From assembly GCF_900102135.1 (NCBI RefSeq), contig NZ_FMVJ01000006.1:1-64000 (forward strand): a DNA stretch of 64,000 nt. The letters run 5' to 3'. The stretch is from Microvirga guangxiensis (GTDB lineage: Bacteria; Pseudomonadota; Alphaproteobacteria; Rhizobiales; Beijerinckiaceae). Positions within the stretch are counted from its first letter, which is position 1. The number at the start of each line of letters is the position of its first letter. Made by a program: the position numbers and the translations under genes. This document shows positions 45,443 through 54,900 of the stretch, one piece after another. The notes under the pieces are model-generated. The model searched no databases. It worked only from the letters and a program-made list of their open reading frames with translations, and was not told the origin of the DNA.

Positions 45443-46801
45443 TTATTCCGCGTCCCCGAGGCCGCCCGTCTTCAGGAAGTTTTCCAGCCAGTGAATGTCG
45501 TACTGGCCATTCTGAATATCGGGGTTGCGCACGAGGGTGCGGAAGAGCGGGAGCGTCGTATCCACGCCGTCCACCACGAACTCGTCGAGGGCGCGTCGCA
45601 GGCGCATGAGGCACTCGTTGCGGGTGCGGCCATGGACGATGAGCTTGCCGACGAGGGAATCGTAGTGAGGCGGGATGCGGTAGCCCTGATAGGCTGCCGA
45701 GTCGACGCGCACGCCGAGGCCGCCCGGCGGGTGGAAGTAGCTGATCGTGCCGGGCGAGGGGCGGAAGGTCGAGGGATGCTCGGCATTCACGCGGCACTCG
45801 ATGGCATGGCCTTCGATCTTGATGTCTTCCTGCTTCACCGAGAGCGGATGCCCGGCGGCCACGCGGATCTGCTCGTTCACCAGATCGATGCCGGTGATCA
45901 TCTCCGTGACCGGGTGCTCCACCTGGATGCGGGTGTTCATCTCGATGAAGTAGAACTCGCCGTCCTCGTAGAGGAACTCGATGGTGCCGGCGCCCGCATA
46001 TTGCAGTTCCTGCATCGCCTTGGCCACGACGCCGCCGATGCGCTCGCGCATCTCGACGTTGAGGGCGGGCGAGGGGCCTTCTTCCCACACCTTCTGGTGA
46101 CGGCGCTGGAGGGAGCAGTCGCGCTCGCCGAGATGGATCGCGCCGCCCTTGCCGTCGCCGAGAACCTGGATCTCAATGTGGCGCGGCTTCTCGAGGAATT
46201 TCTCGATATAGACCGCGTCGTCGCCGAAGGCGGCCTTCGCTTCGGTCTTGGCCGTGTGCAGCGCGTGGACGAGATCCTCCTCGTTGCGCGCAACCTTCAT
46301 GCCGCGTCCGCCGCCGCCGGCGGCCGCCTTGATGATGACGGGGTAGCCGATGCTTTTCGCGACCTTCTTGGCCTCGTCCTCATCGGAAATGCCGCCCTCG
46401 GAGCCGGGCACGCAGGGAATGCCGAGCCGCTTGGCGGTGCGCTTCGCCTCGATCTTGTCGCCCATGATGCGGATGTGTTCCGCCTTGGGGCCGATGAAGG
46501 CGATGCGGTGATGCTCCAGCACCTCGGCGAAGCGGGCGTTCTCCGAGAGAAAGCCGTAGCCGGGATGGATGGCGTCCGCGCCGGTGATCTCGCAGGCGGC
46601 GATCAGGGCGGGGATGTTGAGATAGGAGTCGCGGGCCGCAGGCGGACCGATGCAGACGCTCTCGTCCGCAAGGCGCACATGCATGGCGTCCGCGTCGGCG
46701 GTGGAATGCACCGCGACGGTGGCAATCCCGAGCTCTTTCGCTGCGCGAAGAATACGCAGGGCGATCTCGCCTCGGTTTGCAATGAGGATCTTATCGAACA
46801 T
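45443..46801 (-). CDS. accC: acetyl-CoA carboxylase, biotin carboxylase subunit
   Basis: 452 residues. Full ATP-grasp enzyme: [36 protein letters not shown], the glycine loop [45 protein letters not shown] and [18 protein letters not shown]. It carboxylates the biotin on AccB with bicarbonate and ATP, the first step of fatty acid synthesis, in the cytoplasm. It starts 8 bp after accB, so aroQ - accB - accC form one unit. Confidence 0.97.
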   Translation of the reverse strand: MFDKILIANRGEIALRILRAAKELGIATVAVHSTADADAMHVRLADESVCIGPPAARDSYLNIPALIAACEITGADAIHPGYGFLSENARFAEVLEHHRIAFIGPKAEHIRIMGDKIEAKRTAKRLGIPCVPGSEGGISDEDEAKKVAKSIGYPVIIKAAAGGGGRGMKVARNEEDLVHALHTAKTEAKAAFGDDAVYIEKFLEKPRHIEIQVLGDGKGGAIHLGERDCSLQRRHQKVWEEGPSPALNVEMRERIGGVVAKAMQELQYAGAGTIEFLYEDGEFYFIEMNTRIQVEHPVTEMITGIDLVNEQIRVAAGHPLSVKQEDIKIEGHAIECRVNAEHPSTFRPSPGTISYFHPPGGLGVRVDSAAYQGYRIPPHYDSLVGKLIVHGRTRNECLMRLRRALDEFVVDGVDTTLPLFRTLVRNPDIQNGQYDIHWLENFLKTGGLGDAE

Positions 46802-46809
46802 GTCGCGCC

Positions 46810-47274
46810 TTACTCGATGACGAGGAGGGGTTCGCCGTATTCAACAGGAGTTCCGTCTTCGACATAGATGGCGGTCACGGTGCCGGCGCGCGGGGCGACG
46901 ATCTCGTTGAAGGTCTTCATGGCCTCGACGAGCAGCAGCTTGTCGCCGGCCTGAACCTTGGAGCCGATCTCCACGAAGGACTTCGCGTCCGGCGAGGGCT
47001 TGCGGTAGGCAGTGCCGACCATGGGCGACAGCACGGCGCCCGGGTTGGGAGACGCGGACTTCGCGGCCTCGGCGGCAGCCGGGGGCGGTGCCACGACCGG
47101 AGCCGGAGCGAGAGGCGCCGGAGCGGCTACCGTCACGGCTGCAGCCTGGATCGTGCGCGCCACGCGGATGCGAAGGTCGCCCTTCTCCACTTCGATCTCG
47201 CTGAGATTCGTATCGGCGATCAGGTTCGCCAGCTCCCGGACGAGATCGGGATCGAAAGGGTTGTCCTTGGCCAT
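46810..47274 (-). CDS. accB: acetyl-CoA carboxylase biotin carboxyl carrier protein
   Basis: 154 residues. An N-terminal helical region ([33 protein letters not shown]), an Ala/Pro linker (about 46-72) and the biotinyl domain with [10 protein letters not shown], whose Lys carries biotin. It shuttles carboxyl-biotin between AccC and AccAD. GAGGTGA precedes ATG 47274; the open frame runs further upstream into aroQ but is not used. 25 bp after aroQ. Confidence 0.95.
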   Translation of the reverse strand: MAKDNPFDPDLVRELANLIADTNLSEIEVEKGDLRIRVARTIQAAAVTVAAPAPLAPAPVVAPPPAAAEAAKSASPNPGAVLSPMVGTAYRKPSPDAKSFVEIGSKVQAGDKLLLVEAMKTFNEIVAPRAGTVTAIYVEDGTPVEYGEPLLVIE

Positions 47275-47299
47275 GGGGCTCACCTCTTGTTGTGAGGAA

Positions 47300-47767
47300 C
47301 TAGTGCTGGGAAGGTTTCGCGACCCTGGCCCGCTCGACCATGACACGGTGAACCGCCTCAAGCCCGAGCAGATAGCTCATGGGGCCGAAACCGCAGATCA
47401 CGCCGACTGACACGGGTGCAATAAGCGAGCGATGGCGAAAGCCTTCGCGAGCATGAACATTGGAAAGATGAATCTCGACCGTCGGGGCGCCGCTGCCGGA
47501 AATGGCATCGCGCAGAGCAATCGAGGTGTGGGTGTAAGCGCCGGCATTGATGACGATGCCCGCGCCTTGCGCTCCCGCTTCCTGAATCCAGTCGACCAGA
47601 TGTCCTTCATGGTTGGACTGGCGGAATGTGATGGCCACTCCCAGGGCCTCGGCCTTCTCGCGCACGAGCTTCTCGACATCCGCCAGCGTGGTGCTGCCGT
47701 AAATCTGAGGCTCTCTGCGGCCGAGCAGGTTGAGGTTGGGTCCGTTGAGGATGTGGACGTTGATCAT
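47300..47767 (-). CDS. aroQ: type II 3-dehydroquinate dehydratase
   Basis: 155 residues. The family signature [17 protein letters not shown] (catalytic Tyr), [30 protein letters not shown] (catalytic His) and [11 protein letters not shown] are all present. It dehydrates 3-dehydroquinate in the shikimate pathway; a dodecamer in the cytoplasm. ATG 47767 gives the normal length. First gene of the aroQ - accB - accC unit, a conserved order in Hyphomicrobiales. Confidence 0.95.
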   Translation of the reverse strand: MINVHILNGPNLNLLGRREPQIYGSTTLADVEKLVREKAEALGVAITFRQSNHEGHLVDWIQEAGAQGAGIVINAGAYTHTSIALRDAISGSGAPTVEIHLSNVHAREGFRHRSLIAPVSVGVICGFGPMSYLLGLEAVHRVMVERARVAKPSQH

Positions 47768-47934
47768 CACGAAAGGAGCGTTCCGGAAAGCCCCGTCAGG
47801 CGGAGCCAAGACGCCCTCTTAGCCAAAAGGCGAGCATGGGGGAAGGGGAAAAGCGGGACTTTCCCAAGGCTTTGGCTATGATTGCGTAAGGGAATGGGCG
47901 CAAAAAGCGCCTCGAAGACGGCGGTGCTTGAAGG

Positions 47935-47960
47935 AAAATCACCGGCGCAAGGCCGGTGAT
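47935..47960 (-). terminator. rho-independent terminator
   Basis: A 9-bp stem (ATCACCGGC / GCCGGTGAT) with a 5-nt loop is followed by TTTTCC on the minus strand, 25 bp past the DsbA-like gene. Confidence 0.8.
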
Positions 47961-47984
47961 CGCATGGGGACGAAACCACCAGCC

Positions 47985-48764
47985 TTAGCTGCAATTCGCC
48001 TTGCCGCAGGAGCGGACGTTGCCGATCAGCTGCTTCAGGGGTTCGATGCCGACGGCTCCGGGGATGATCGCCTCGCCGATGACGAAAGCGGGCGTGCCGG
48101 TGAGGTTCAGCTTGTCGCCCAGCGCCATGTTTTCCTGCAAGGCGTTGCGGATCTCGGCGCTCTCGATGTCTTTCTGGAGCTTGGCCATGTCGAGGCCCAT
48201 CTCCTTGGCCACCGCCGTGGCGCGCTCGCCGTTCACCCGGCCACGGGTTTCCATGACCTTCACGTGGTAATCGAAGAGCTTCTGGCCCTGCAGCTGGTTC
48301 TTCACCGCCAGAGCGACGCGGCTCGCCTCCACGGAATCGGGGCCGAGCACGGGGAAGTCCTTCAGCACGACGCGCAGCTTGGGGTCGCTCTTCACGAGGG
48401 TCTGGACGTCGGCCAGGGCCTTTTTGCAGTAGCCGCAATTATAGTCGAAGAACTCGACCAGGGTGATGTCGCCGGAGGCGTTGCCCGCCACGTAGGAATG
48501 CGGCGCGTTGAGAAGCGTCTGCTTGGTCTCCTGCACGGCGCTGGCTTGCGCGACCTGCTGAGCTTCCGCTTGGCGCTTCTCGAGTTCGCTGATGACCTCG
48601 GTCAGAACCTCGGGGTTCTTCAGGAGGTATTCCTTCACGACCTCGCCGATGGCCTGCTTCTGCTGCTCGTTGAAGACGGCATTCTGGGCGTGAGCCACAG
48701 GCGCGGCGGCGAGCACGCCGAACAGGGTCACGGCCTGGAGGGTTTTAAGAAGCGGGAAGCGCAT
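47985..48764 (-). CDS. DsbA-family thiol-disulfide oxidoreductase
   Basis: 259 residues. Signal peptide 1-26 (VAHAQ), a helical N-terminal extension (about 30-85, KEYLLKNPEVLTEVISELEKRQ) as in Com1/ScsC proteins that uses this segment to oligomerise, and a thioredoxin fold with CGYC (C110, C113) and the cis-Pro loop TGTPAFVIG. A second Cys pair (C253, C258) at the C-terminus may form a structural disulfide. It oxidises or isomerises disulfides in the periplasm; which of the two is not decided by sequence. Confidence 0.9.
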   Translation of the reverse strand: MRFPLLKTLQAVTLFGVLAAAPVAHAQNAVFNEQQKQAIGEVVKEYLLKNPEVLTEVISELEKRQAEAQQVAQASAVQETKQTLLNAPHSYVAGNASGDITLVEFFDYNCGYCKKALADVQTLVKSDPKLRVVLKDFPVLGPDSVEASRVALAVKNQLQGQKLFDYHVKVMETRGRVNGERATAVAKEMGLDMAKLQKDIESAEIRNALQENMALGDKLNLTGTPAFVIGEAIIPGAVGIEPLKQLIGNVRSCGKANCS

Positions 48765-48918
48765 ATCCGATCCTTTGCGGAGCTTTCGGCATGATATCTG
48801 GCGTGAGTTAGCTGTTTGAGGAGTGCGGCGTCAAATCACGGCTTCGTTGCAAGGGCGTGGGGCGTCTTGGGCATGAAGCGTCTTGAGGCTGACTTCCCGG
48901 CGGGCTACGAGCTTATCC

Positions 48919-50100
48919 ATGACAAAATCAATCGCCAATCAGAACCTGCCCGCCATCGCCCGCCGCATGGACCGGGTCTCGTCCTTCCTGGCCATGGATG
49001 TTTTGAGCGCCGCTGCGGCGAAAGAAAGGCGAGGGGACAACGTGATCCATATGGAGGTGGGCCAGCCCTCCGCGCCGGCTCCCCGCATAGCCCGCGAAGC
49101 CGCCAAGGCCGCCCTGGATCTCGGTCGAATCGGCTATACGGAGGCGCTCGGCATGTCGGCCCTGCGCGAGCGCATCGCCAGGCATTACCGCGATGCCTAC
49201 GGCGTCTCCATCGCACCTGAGCGCGTCGTGGTGACGACGGGCTCCTCGGCAGGCTTCGTGCTTGCGTTCTTGAGTCTCTTCGATACGGGCCAGCGCGTGG
49301 CGATCACTGCGCCGGGCTATCCGGCCTACCGCAACATTCTCGAAGCGCTCGGCGTCGAACCCGTGACGATCCCGCTTGCCAAGGCGGATGGCTGGATCAT
49401 GACGGCCAAAGCCATCGAGAAGGCACATGCTGAAAAGCCGCTCCACGGCATCCTCGCCATGAGCCCGGCAAACCCCTCCGGCACGATGATCGGCCGCAAG
49501 GCCCTGGCGGAACTCGGCGAAACCTGTCGCCGGTTGGGGTTGTGGTTCGTCTCGGATGAAATCTATCACGGGCTCACCTACGGCGAGGCGGCCTCCACGG
49601 CGCTCGAGTCGGACGACGATGCCGTCGTCATCAATTCTTTCTCCAAATATTACTGCATGACCGGCTGGCGCATCGGCTGGATCGTGGTGCCCGAGCGCCT
49701 CGTGCGGCCCATCGAGCGGCTGGCGCAGAATCTCTACATCTCGCCGCCCTATCTCTCTCAGGTCGCGGCGCTCGCGGCGTTCGACGCGACGGAGGAACTG
49801 GAGGCAGTGAAGGCGGGCTATGCGCGCAACCGCGCCTATCTGCTGGAAGAATTGCCCAAGGCCGGCATCACCGACATGCATCCGGTCGACGGCGCTTTCT
49901 ACATCTATGCCGACATCGCCCGTTACACGAACGAATCCATCGGTTTCTGCAAGCGCATGCTGCAAGAGACCGGTGTGGCCGCAACGCCCGGTCTCGACTT
50001 CGATCCCATCGAAGGTTCGCATTACATGCGCCTGTCCTTCGCCGGTTCGGAAAACGATTGCCGCGAGACGGTGGAGCGGCTGAAGGGGTGGTTGAGGTAA
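48919..50100 (+). CDS. PLP-dependent class I/II aminotransferase
   Basis: 393 residues. VGQPSAPAPRIAREAAKAAL at the N-terminus, TTGSSAGFVLAF, MSPANPSGTMIG (PLP-contacting Asn), FVSDEIYHGLTY (Asp/Tyr contacts) and NSFSKYYCMTGWRIGW with the PLP-binding Lys. Homologues are annotated as pyridoxal-dependent aspartate/alanine-type aminotransferases; the donor and acceptor are not clear. ATG 48919 is used; there is no strong ribosome site, and a TTG at 48883 is the alternative. A strong terminator follows. Confidence 0.9.
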   Translation: MTKSIANQNLPAIARRMDRVSSFLAMDVLSAAAAKERRGDNVIHMEVGQPSAPAPRIAREAAKAALDLGRIGYTEALGMSALRERIARHYRDAYGVSIAPERVVVTTGSSAGFVLAFLSLFDTGQRVAITAPGYPAYRNILEALGVEPVTIPLAKADGWIMTAKAIEKAHAEKPLHGILAMSPANPSGTMIGRKALAELGETCRRLGLWFVSDEIYHGLTYGEAASTALESDDDAVVINSFSKYYCMTGWRIGWIVVPERLVRPIERLAQNLYISPPYLSQVAALAAFDATEELEAVKAGYARNRAYLLEELPKAGITDMHPVDGAFYIYADIARYTNESIGFCKRMLQETGVAATPGLDFDPIEGSHYMRLSFAGSENDCRETVERLKGWLR

Positions 50101-50170
50101 TTCGTTTCATTCACGGTCGACTGGAAACAACGCGCAGCACGTCATTGTCCACGACAAGAATGGGTCAAAG

Positions 50171-50198
50171 AAAAAGCCCGGCTTTCGCCGGGCTTTTT
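50171..50198. terminator. bidirectional rho-independent terminator
   Basis: AAAAAGCCCGGC, TTTC loop, GCCGGGCTTTTT: a 12-bp perfect stem between the convergent aminotransferase and rne genes. Confidence 0.92.
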
Positions 50199-50211
50199 GC
50201 TTTTGGTTTTG

Positions 50212-52899
50212 TTAGCCGCCCAGGACAGACTTGGCCTTGGACCACCAGCCGGCGCGCTTCGGGCGCGCCGGGTCGGGTGGGGTGAGCACCACGGCGACCG
50301 GCTCCGGCTCGGGGATCACGGGGCGGGGCGCTTCCGCTACCGGCTCTTCGGCAGGCTGAGAAGCGGGCTTCGTCTCGATGCGGTCGTTCGATGCGGCCAT
50401 CGGCTCCGGTGCAGGAGCGGGCTCGCTCACAGGCTCGTCCAGGGTGCTGACGGCTTCCGCGACGGCCTCGGTGGCAGCCACGAAGCCTTCCTCGGTCGCG
50501 AAGGTCTCAACGGCCTCGTCGCGGCCACGGCCACGGCCGCCCCGGCGGCCACGACGGCGGCGGCGGCGGTTGCGCTCTTCCGCGGATTCCGAGCCCTCGG
50601 CGGCTTCGCTGTCTTCACCGGCAGCCTCAGCTTCGGCGCCTTCGGGCTCGTCGCCCTCGGAGGCCTCGTCCTCGGAACCTTCCTCGCCCTGGGCAGCGCC
50701 CGCGATAGCGTCGCGATCGCGTCCACGGCGGCGACGGCGGCGGCGACGGCGACGGCCATTGCCTTCACCTTCCGCTTCGCCTTCCTCGGAGGCACGTACT
50801 TCCTCTTCGGTCTCGTCCTCGGCTTCGATCTCGATTTCCGGCTCGTCCTCTTCCACCACATCCACAGGCGCGATGGCGTCGATCTGGATACCGGTGGCAG
50901 CGGACTTGTGCTCGAGGCGAAGGGCAGGCTCGCCCCGGTCGATGGCGTAGTTGGTGGTGCCGGTGAGCGTATCGTCCGCCACGATGGAGATCATCACGCC
51001 GAAGCGGGTCTCCAGCTCGCGAAGGTGGATGCGCTTCTGGTTGAGAATGTAGAAGGCCGCCTCCATCCGCGTGCGGACGATGAGATTGTAGCCGGCATTC
51101 TTGATGAGGGTTTCCTCGATCGAACGCAGCACGTGCAGCGCAACGGACGGCGTCGAGCGGACGACGCCCGTGCCGGCGCAATGCGGGCAGGGGACGGAGG
51201 AGGATTCGAGCACGCCCGTGCGGATGCGCTGGCGCGACATTTCGAGAAGCCCGAAGGGCGAGATGCGGCCGACCTGGATGCGAGCGCGGTCGTTCTTCAG
51301 GCACTCGTTCAGCTTCTTCTCGACGGCGCGGTTGTTGCGCTTCTCTTCCATGTCGATGAAGTCGATCACCACGAGGCCGGCAAGGTCGCGCAGGCGAAGC
51401 TGGCGCGCGACTTCCTCGGCCGCTTCGAGGTTCGTGCGAAGTGCCGTGTCCTCGATGTTGTGCTCGCGGGTCGAACGTCCCGAGTTCACGTCGATGGAAA
51501 CCAGCGCTTCCGTCGGATTGATCACGAGATAGCCGCCGGATTTCAGCGTCACGACGTTGGAGAACATGGCGTCGAGCTGGGCTTCGACGCCGTATTTCGC
51601 AAAGAGCGGCTGCGGCTCGCGGTAGGGCTGGACGATCTTGGCATGGCTCGGCATGAGCATGCGCATAAAGTCCTTGGCCTCGCGGTAGCCTTCCTCGCCC
51701 GACACCATGATGTCGTCGATCTCCTTGTTGTAGAGATCGCGGATGGCGCGCTTGATGAGTGAGCCTTCCTCATAGACGAGCGCGGGAGCGGCCGAGTTGA
51801 GGGTGAGCTCGCGCACGCTCTCCCAGAGGCGCATCAGGTATTCGTAGTCGCGCTTGATTTCCGGCTTGGTGCGCGAGGCGCCCGCCGTGCGCAGGATGAT
51901 GCCCATTCCCTCGGGCACCTCCAGCTCCTGAGCGATTTCCTTCAGGCGCTTGCGGTCGGCAGCATTCGTGATCTTGCGCGAGATGCCGCCGCCACGGCCC
52001 GTATTGGGCATGAGCACCGAATAACGTCCGGCCAGCGACAGGTAGGTGGTGAGAGCAGCGCCCTTGTTGCCGCGCTCTTCCTTGACGACCTGAACCAGCA
52101 GGATCTGGCGGCGCTTGATGACTTCCTGAATCTTGTACTGCTTGCGCGGGGTGCGGCGCTGGGGAAGGTCCTCTAGAGCGTCGCCGCCGCCGAGCTGCTC
52201 GACGTGGTCCTCGTCTTCGCTCTCGGAATCCTCGTCGTCGCCTTCCTCGTCGTCGCCGTCTTCGTCCTCATCGCTCTCGGACTCGTCGCCTTCGGCGGCG
52301 TCCGTGGTCTCGACGGTCTGCTCGGTGGCTTCCTCGGCGGGGGCGGCGGCAGCCTCCACAGGCTCGGAGCTCTCGGATGCCTCGACAGCTTCGCCGGAGG
52401 CAGCCTCGAAATCGCCGCCAGCGGCGATCAGGTCGATGGTCTCTTCCGTACCTTCTGCCGGAGCCGGAGCGTCGGCGCCTTCCTCGGCGACGGCTTCAAC
52501 GCCTGCTTCCGCCTCGGTGGAGACGACGGTTTCGTCCTTCGGCCCGCGGCGCTGGGAGGAGCGGCGGCGACGGCTGCGGCGGCGCTCTTCCTCGCGCTCT
52601 TCCTCGGCCTGTGCCTCGGCTTCGGCTTCGAGCAGGGCCTGACGGTCGGCGACCGGGATCTGGTAGTAATCGGGATGGATTTCGCTGAAGGCGAGGAAGC
52701 CGTGGCGGTTTCCGCCGTACTCAACGAAGGCCGCTTGAAGCGACGGCTCTACGCGGGTGACTTTCGCGAGATAGATGTTCCCGCGCAACTGCTTCCGGTT
52801 AGCGGATTCGAAGTCGAATTCTTCGACCTTCTGACCACGTACCACCACAACCCGGGTTTCTTCCGGGTGGGAGGCATCGATGAGCATCTTGTTTGCCAT
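50212..52899 (-). CDS. rne: ribonuclease E
   Basis: 895 residues. It begins with MANKMLIDASHPEETRV and an S1 domain that is split: residues about 35-92 (GNIYLAKVTRVEPSLQAAFVEYGG), then an insertion of about 150 residues (about 93-245) rich in Glu, Asp and Arg, then IQEVIKRRQILLVQVVKEERGNKGAALTTYLSL. The catalytic core follows, with the DNase I-like part (INPTEALVSIDVNSGRSTRE) and the zinc-link CPHCAGTG. The C-terminal 220 residues are a disordered Arg/Glu/Pro scaffold. It processes rRNA and degrades mRNA as the core of the degradosome. Opposing long plus-strand frames are shadows of the biased composition. Confidence 0.95.
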   Translation of the reverse strand: MANKMLIDASHPEETRVVVVRGQKVEEFDFESANRKQLRGNIYLAKVTRVEPSLQAAFVEYGGNRHGFLAFSEIHPDYYQIPVADRQALLEAEAEAQAEEEREEERRRSRRRRSSQRRGPKDETVVSTEAEAGVEAVAEEGADAPAPAEGTEETIDLIAAGGDFEAASGEAVEASESSEPVEAAAAPAEEATEQTVETTDAAEGDESESDEDEDGDDEEGDDEDSESEDEDHVEQLGGGDALEDLPQRRTPRKQYKIQEVIKRRQILLVQVVKEERGNKGAALTTYLSLAGRYSVLMPNTGRGGGISRKITNAADRKRLKEIAQELEVPEGMGIILRTAGASRTKPEIKRDYEYLMRLWESVRELTLNSAAPALVYEEGSLIKRAIRDLYNKEIDDIMVSGEEGYREAKDFMRMLMPSHAKIVQPYREPQPLFAKYGVEAQLDAMFSNVVTLKSGGYLVINPTEALVSIDVNSGRSTREHNIEDTALRTNLEAAEEVARQLRLRDLAGLVVIDFIDMEEKRNNRAVEKKLNECLKNDRARIQVGRISPFGLLEMSRQRIRTGVLESSSVPCPHCAGTGVVRSTPSVALHVLRSIEETLIKNAGYNLIVRTRMEAAFYILNQKRIHLRELETRFGVMISIVADDTLTGTTNYAIDRGEPALRLEHKSAATGIQIDAIAPVDVVEEDEPEIEIEAEDETEEEVRASEEGEAEGEGNGRRRRRRRRRRGRDRDAIAGAAQGEEGSEDEASEGDEPEGAEAEAAGEDSEAAEGSESAEERNRRRRRRGRRGGRGRGRDEAVETFATEEGFVAATEAVAEAVSTLDEPVSEPAPAPEPMAASNDRIETKPASQPAEEPVAEAPRPVIPEPEPVAVVLTPPDPARPKRAGWWSKAKSVLGG

Positions 52900-53508
52900 G
52901 TTGAACTCTCGACATGGCGATCGAGGGCAGGACCTGAGGCAGAAGCCGCATTGAAGGCGGGTGACCGCGCCGCCAGAGAGGGCGGCGGGCTGGAATTGCG
53001 TTCGGATTGCTGTCGATCGCCATCGTGCGCCTCAGAGGGGCGCATTCTGGGTTGAAACGAAACGGCTTTGAGCCGGATGAGGTGAGGGAAGGGCGTGCGC
53101 GAGAAGAAACGCGCGCTTCGAACGGTGCCGCGACGAGAGTCAGTGCTGACTTCGTGTGTGCAACCATTCAAGACGGCCCTTTCTAGGAATCGATGGTGCG
53201 GATGAAATCCGGCCATCGGCAAAAAAGCGGCGATCTGTATCGCCCACTGACCCTCCCAGGCGCCTGTCGAGGGTGACGGGATCCGTGAGGACCGGTCAAC
53301 ACAACCATCTCCTCAGGTCCACCGTCAGATTCGGCCATGCCGGGCGGGGTCATTGATCATTACAGAGCGAAAGGGGCATTTGGCAAGATGCTGAACTCTG
53401 TGTCGTTAATGCAACAGAGTCTCGATATTGAGCTTTTTGGGGTGAAGCTTCGTTAACCAAAGGCCGCTTATTGAGATAGGAAGGAGCCCCGAAACTCCCA
53501 GCTTCACC
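52900..53508. other. rne leader and divergent amiC promoter region
   Basis: 609 bp with no supported gene. A minus-strand candidate promoter for rne lies at 53359-53386 (TTGCCA, 16 bp, TGTAAT), which would give rne a 5' leader of about 450 nt. RNase E is known to control its own mRNA through a long leader in enterobacteria; whether this leader does so is inference. Confidence 0.4.
53359..53386 (-). promoter_or_regulatory. candidate rne promoter
   Basis: Minus strand -35 TTGCCA (53381-53386), 16-bp spacer, -10 TGTAAT (53359-53364). No competing better match in the region was seen. Confidence 0.4.
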
Positions 53509-54753
53509 ATGAGAATCAACCCGTTCCTATGCCTGATCTGCGCAGGACTCCTGGCGATACTCGTCGCCCTGGGAGGAGGTTCGGCGTGGGCGAACGGGGA
53601 TGTGGGTAAGGCCGGTGCCGCCATCATTGCGGCCGACGTCTCCGTCGAGGTCGACGGGCCCAGGACACGATTCAGGATTGCGCTCTCCAAGCCCGTCACG
53701 GCTCAGGCCTCGCTCATGGAGCGGCCCGACCGGCTGATCATCGACCTGCCCGAGGTCGCCTTCCACCTGCCGCCGGAATCGGGGCGGCAGAAGGCGGGCC
53801 TGATCTCTTCTTATCGCTATGGCCTGTTCGCTCCCGGCCGCTCCCGCGTGGTGATGGACCTGGCCCAGCCGGCGACCGTTTCCGGGATGACGGTCGATGC
53901 CAATGCCGCAGGCGGAACGGCTCTCCTGACCATCGAGCTTACCCGCACCGAGCGCGACGAGTTCCGCCGGGCCGCGGCTGACAGCGCCGCAAAAGCGGCC
54001 AAAACCGCAGCCGTTGAGCCAGCCCCGTCCGTCAAGGACGCCCGTCCGGTCATCGTGATCGATCCCGGGCATGGCGGCATCGACCCGGGCGCCAATTCGA
54101 CGAACGGCGTGTTCGAGAAGGATCTTGTCCTGTCCTTTGCCCAGAAGCTGCAGAAGGCTCTGGAGGCGAGCGGGCGCTACAAGGTTCTCATGACCCGGGA
54201 CAAGGACGTGTTCATCTCCCTGGGGGACCGGGTCCGTACTGCCCGGAACGCGCAAGCGGACCTGTTCATCTCCATCCATGCGGATTCGATTTCAGGTGGG
54301 CAGGAGGTTCGGGGACTGACCGTTTATACGGGAGCGGAGAGGGCCTCCGACGCCGACTCGGCTCGGCTCGCAGAGCGCGAGAACAAGGCGGATGCCGTGG
54401 CCGGCGTCGAGAGCGCCGACATGCCGGATGACGTGTCCGACATCCTCGTCGATCTCACCTTGCGGGAGACCCGCAGTTTCTCTCACAGTTTCGCGACCCG
54501 TCTCGTGGACCAGTTCGACGCCATCGCCCGGCTGAACAAGAACCCGCATCGGCAGGCTCGTTTCCAGGTGTTGCGGGCTCATGACGTGCCCTCCGTCCTG
54601 CTGGAGCTGGGCTACCTTTCGAGCAAGCGGGATCTCGACCTGCTGATGTCCGAGGAATGGCGGGCCAAGATGGTGGACGCCATGAGCGTGGCCGTGGACC
54701 GATTCTTCGCGACACGCTTCGCCCGCCAGGGGGCTGCCGCAGTTTTACCATAG
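53509..54753 (+). CDS. N-acetylmuramoyl-L-alanine amidase with AMIN domain
   Basis: 414 residues. Signal peptide 1-27 (ALGGGSAWANG), AMIN domain (about 40-145; ISSYRYGLFAPGRSRVVMDL) for peptidoglycan/septal targeting, a linker, then an Amidase_3 domain (about 180-402). Zinc ligands and catalytic residues appear in IDPGHGGIDPGA, GVFEKDLVLSFA, SIHADS and VLLELGYLSSKRD. It splits daughter cells by cutting the stem peptide from MurNAc. It precedes the housekeeping PBP1A gene in the same direction, a conserved pair in Hyphomicrobiales. No good ribosome site directly before the ATG. Confidence 0.93.
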   Translation: MRINPFLCLICAGLLAILVALGGGSAWANGDVGKAGAAIIAADVSVEVDGPRTRFRIALSKPVTAQASLMERPDRLIIDLPEVAFHLPPESGRQKAGLISSYRYGLFAPGRSRVVMDLAQPATVSGMTVDANAAGGTALLTIELTRTERDEFRRAAADSAAKAAKTAAVEPAPSVKDARPVIVIDPGHGGIDPGANSTNGVFEKDLVLSFAQKLQKALEASGRYKVLMTRDKDVFISLGDRVRTARNAQADLFISIHADSISGGQEVRGLTVYTGAERASDADSARLAERENKADAVAGVESADMPDDVSDILVDLTLRETRSFSHSFATRLVDQFDAIARLNKNPHRQARFQVLRAHDVPSVLLELGYLSSKRDLDLLMSEEWRAKMVDAMSVAVDRFFATRFARQGAAAVLP

Positions 54754-54900
54754 ATAGAGTGTGGATAGCCGTAGCGGGGGCGCGATTCCTCGGTTAACAG
54801 AGCGGGGTGGCTTGAGCCCGGTTTCTGTTCCGGCAGGAGGGGGCGTTCGGGGTTTGCACAAACAGGTGCCTGCAAGGCACTGACAATGGAATATCTTCGG

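Noticed and set aside
50380-52650. Several long plus-strand frames opposite rne
   Set aside because: Produced by the Glu/Arg/Ala-rich codon bias of RNase E; their products are low-complexity Ser/Pro/Arg or Leu/Gly repeats.
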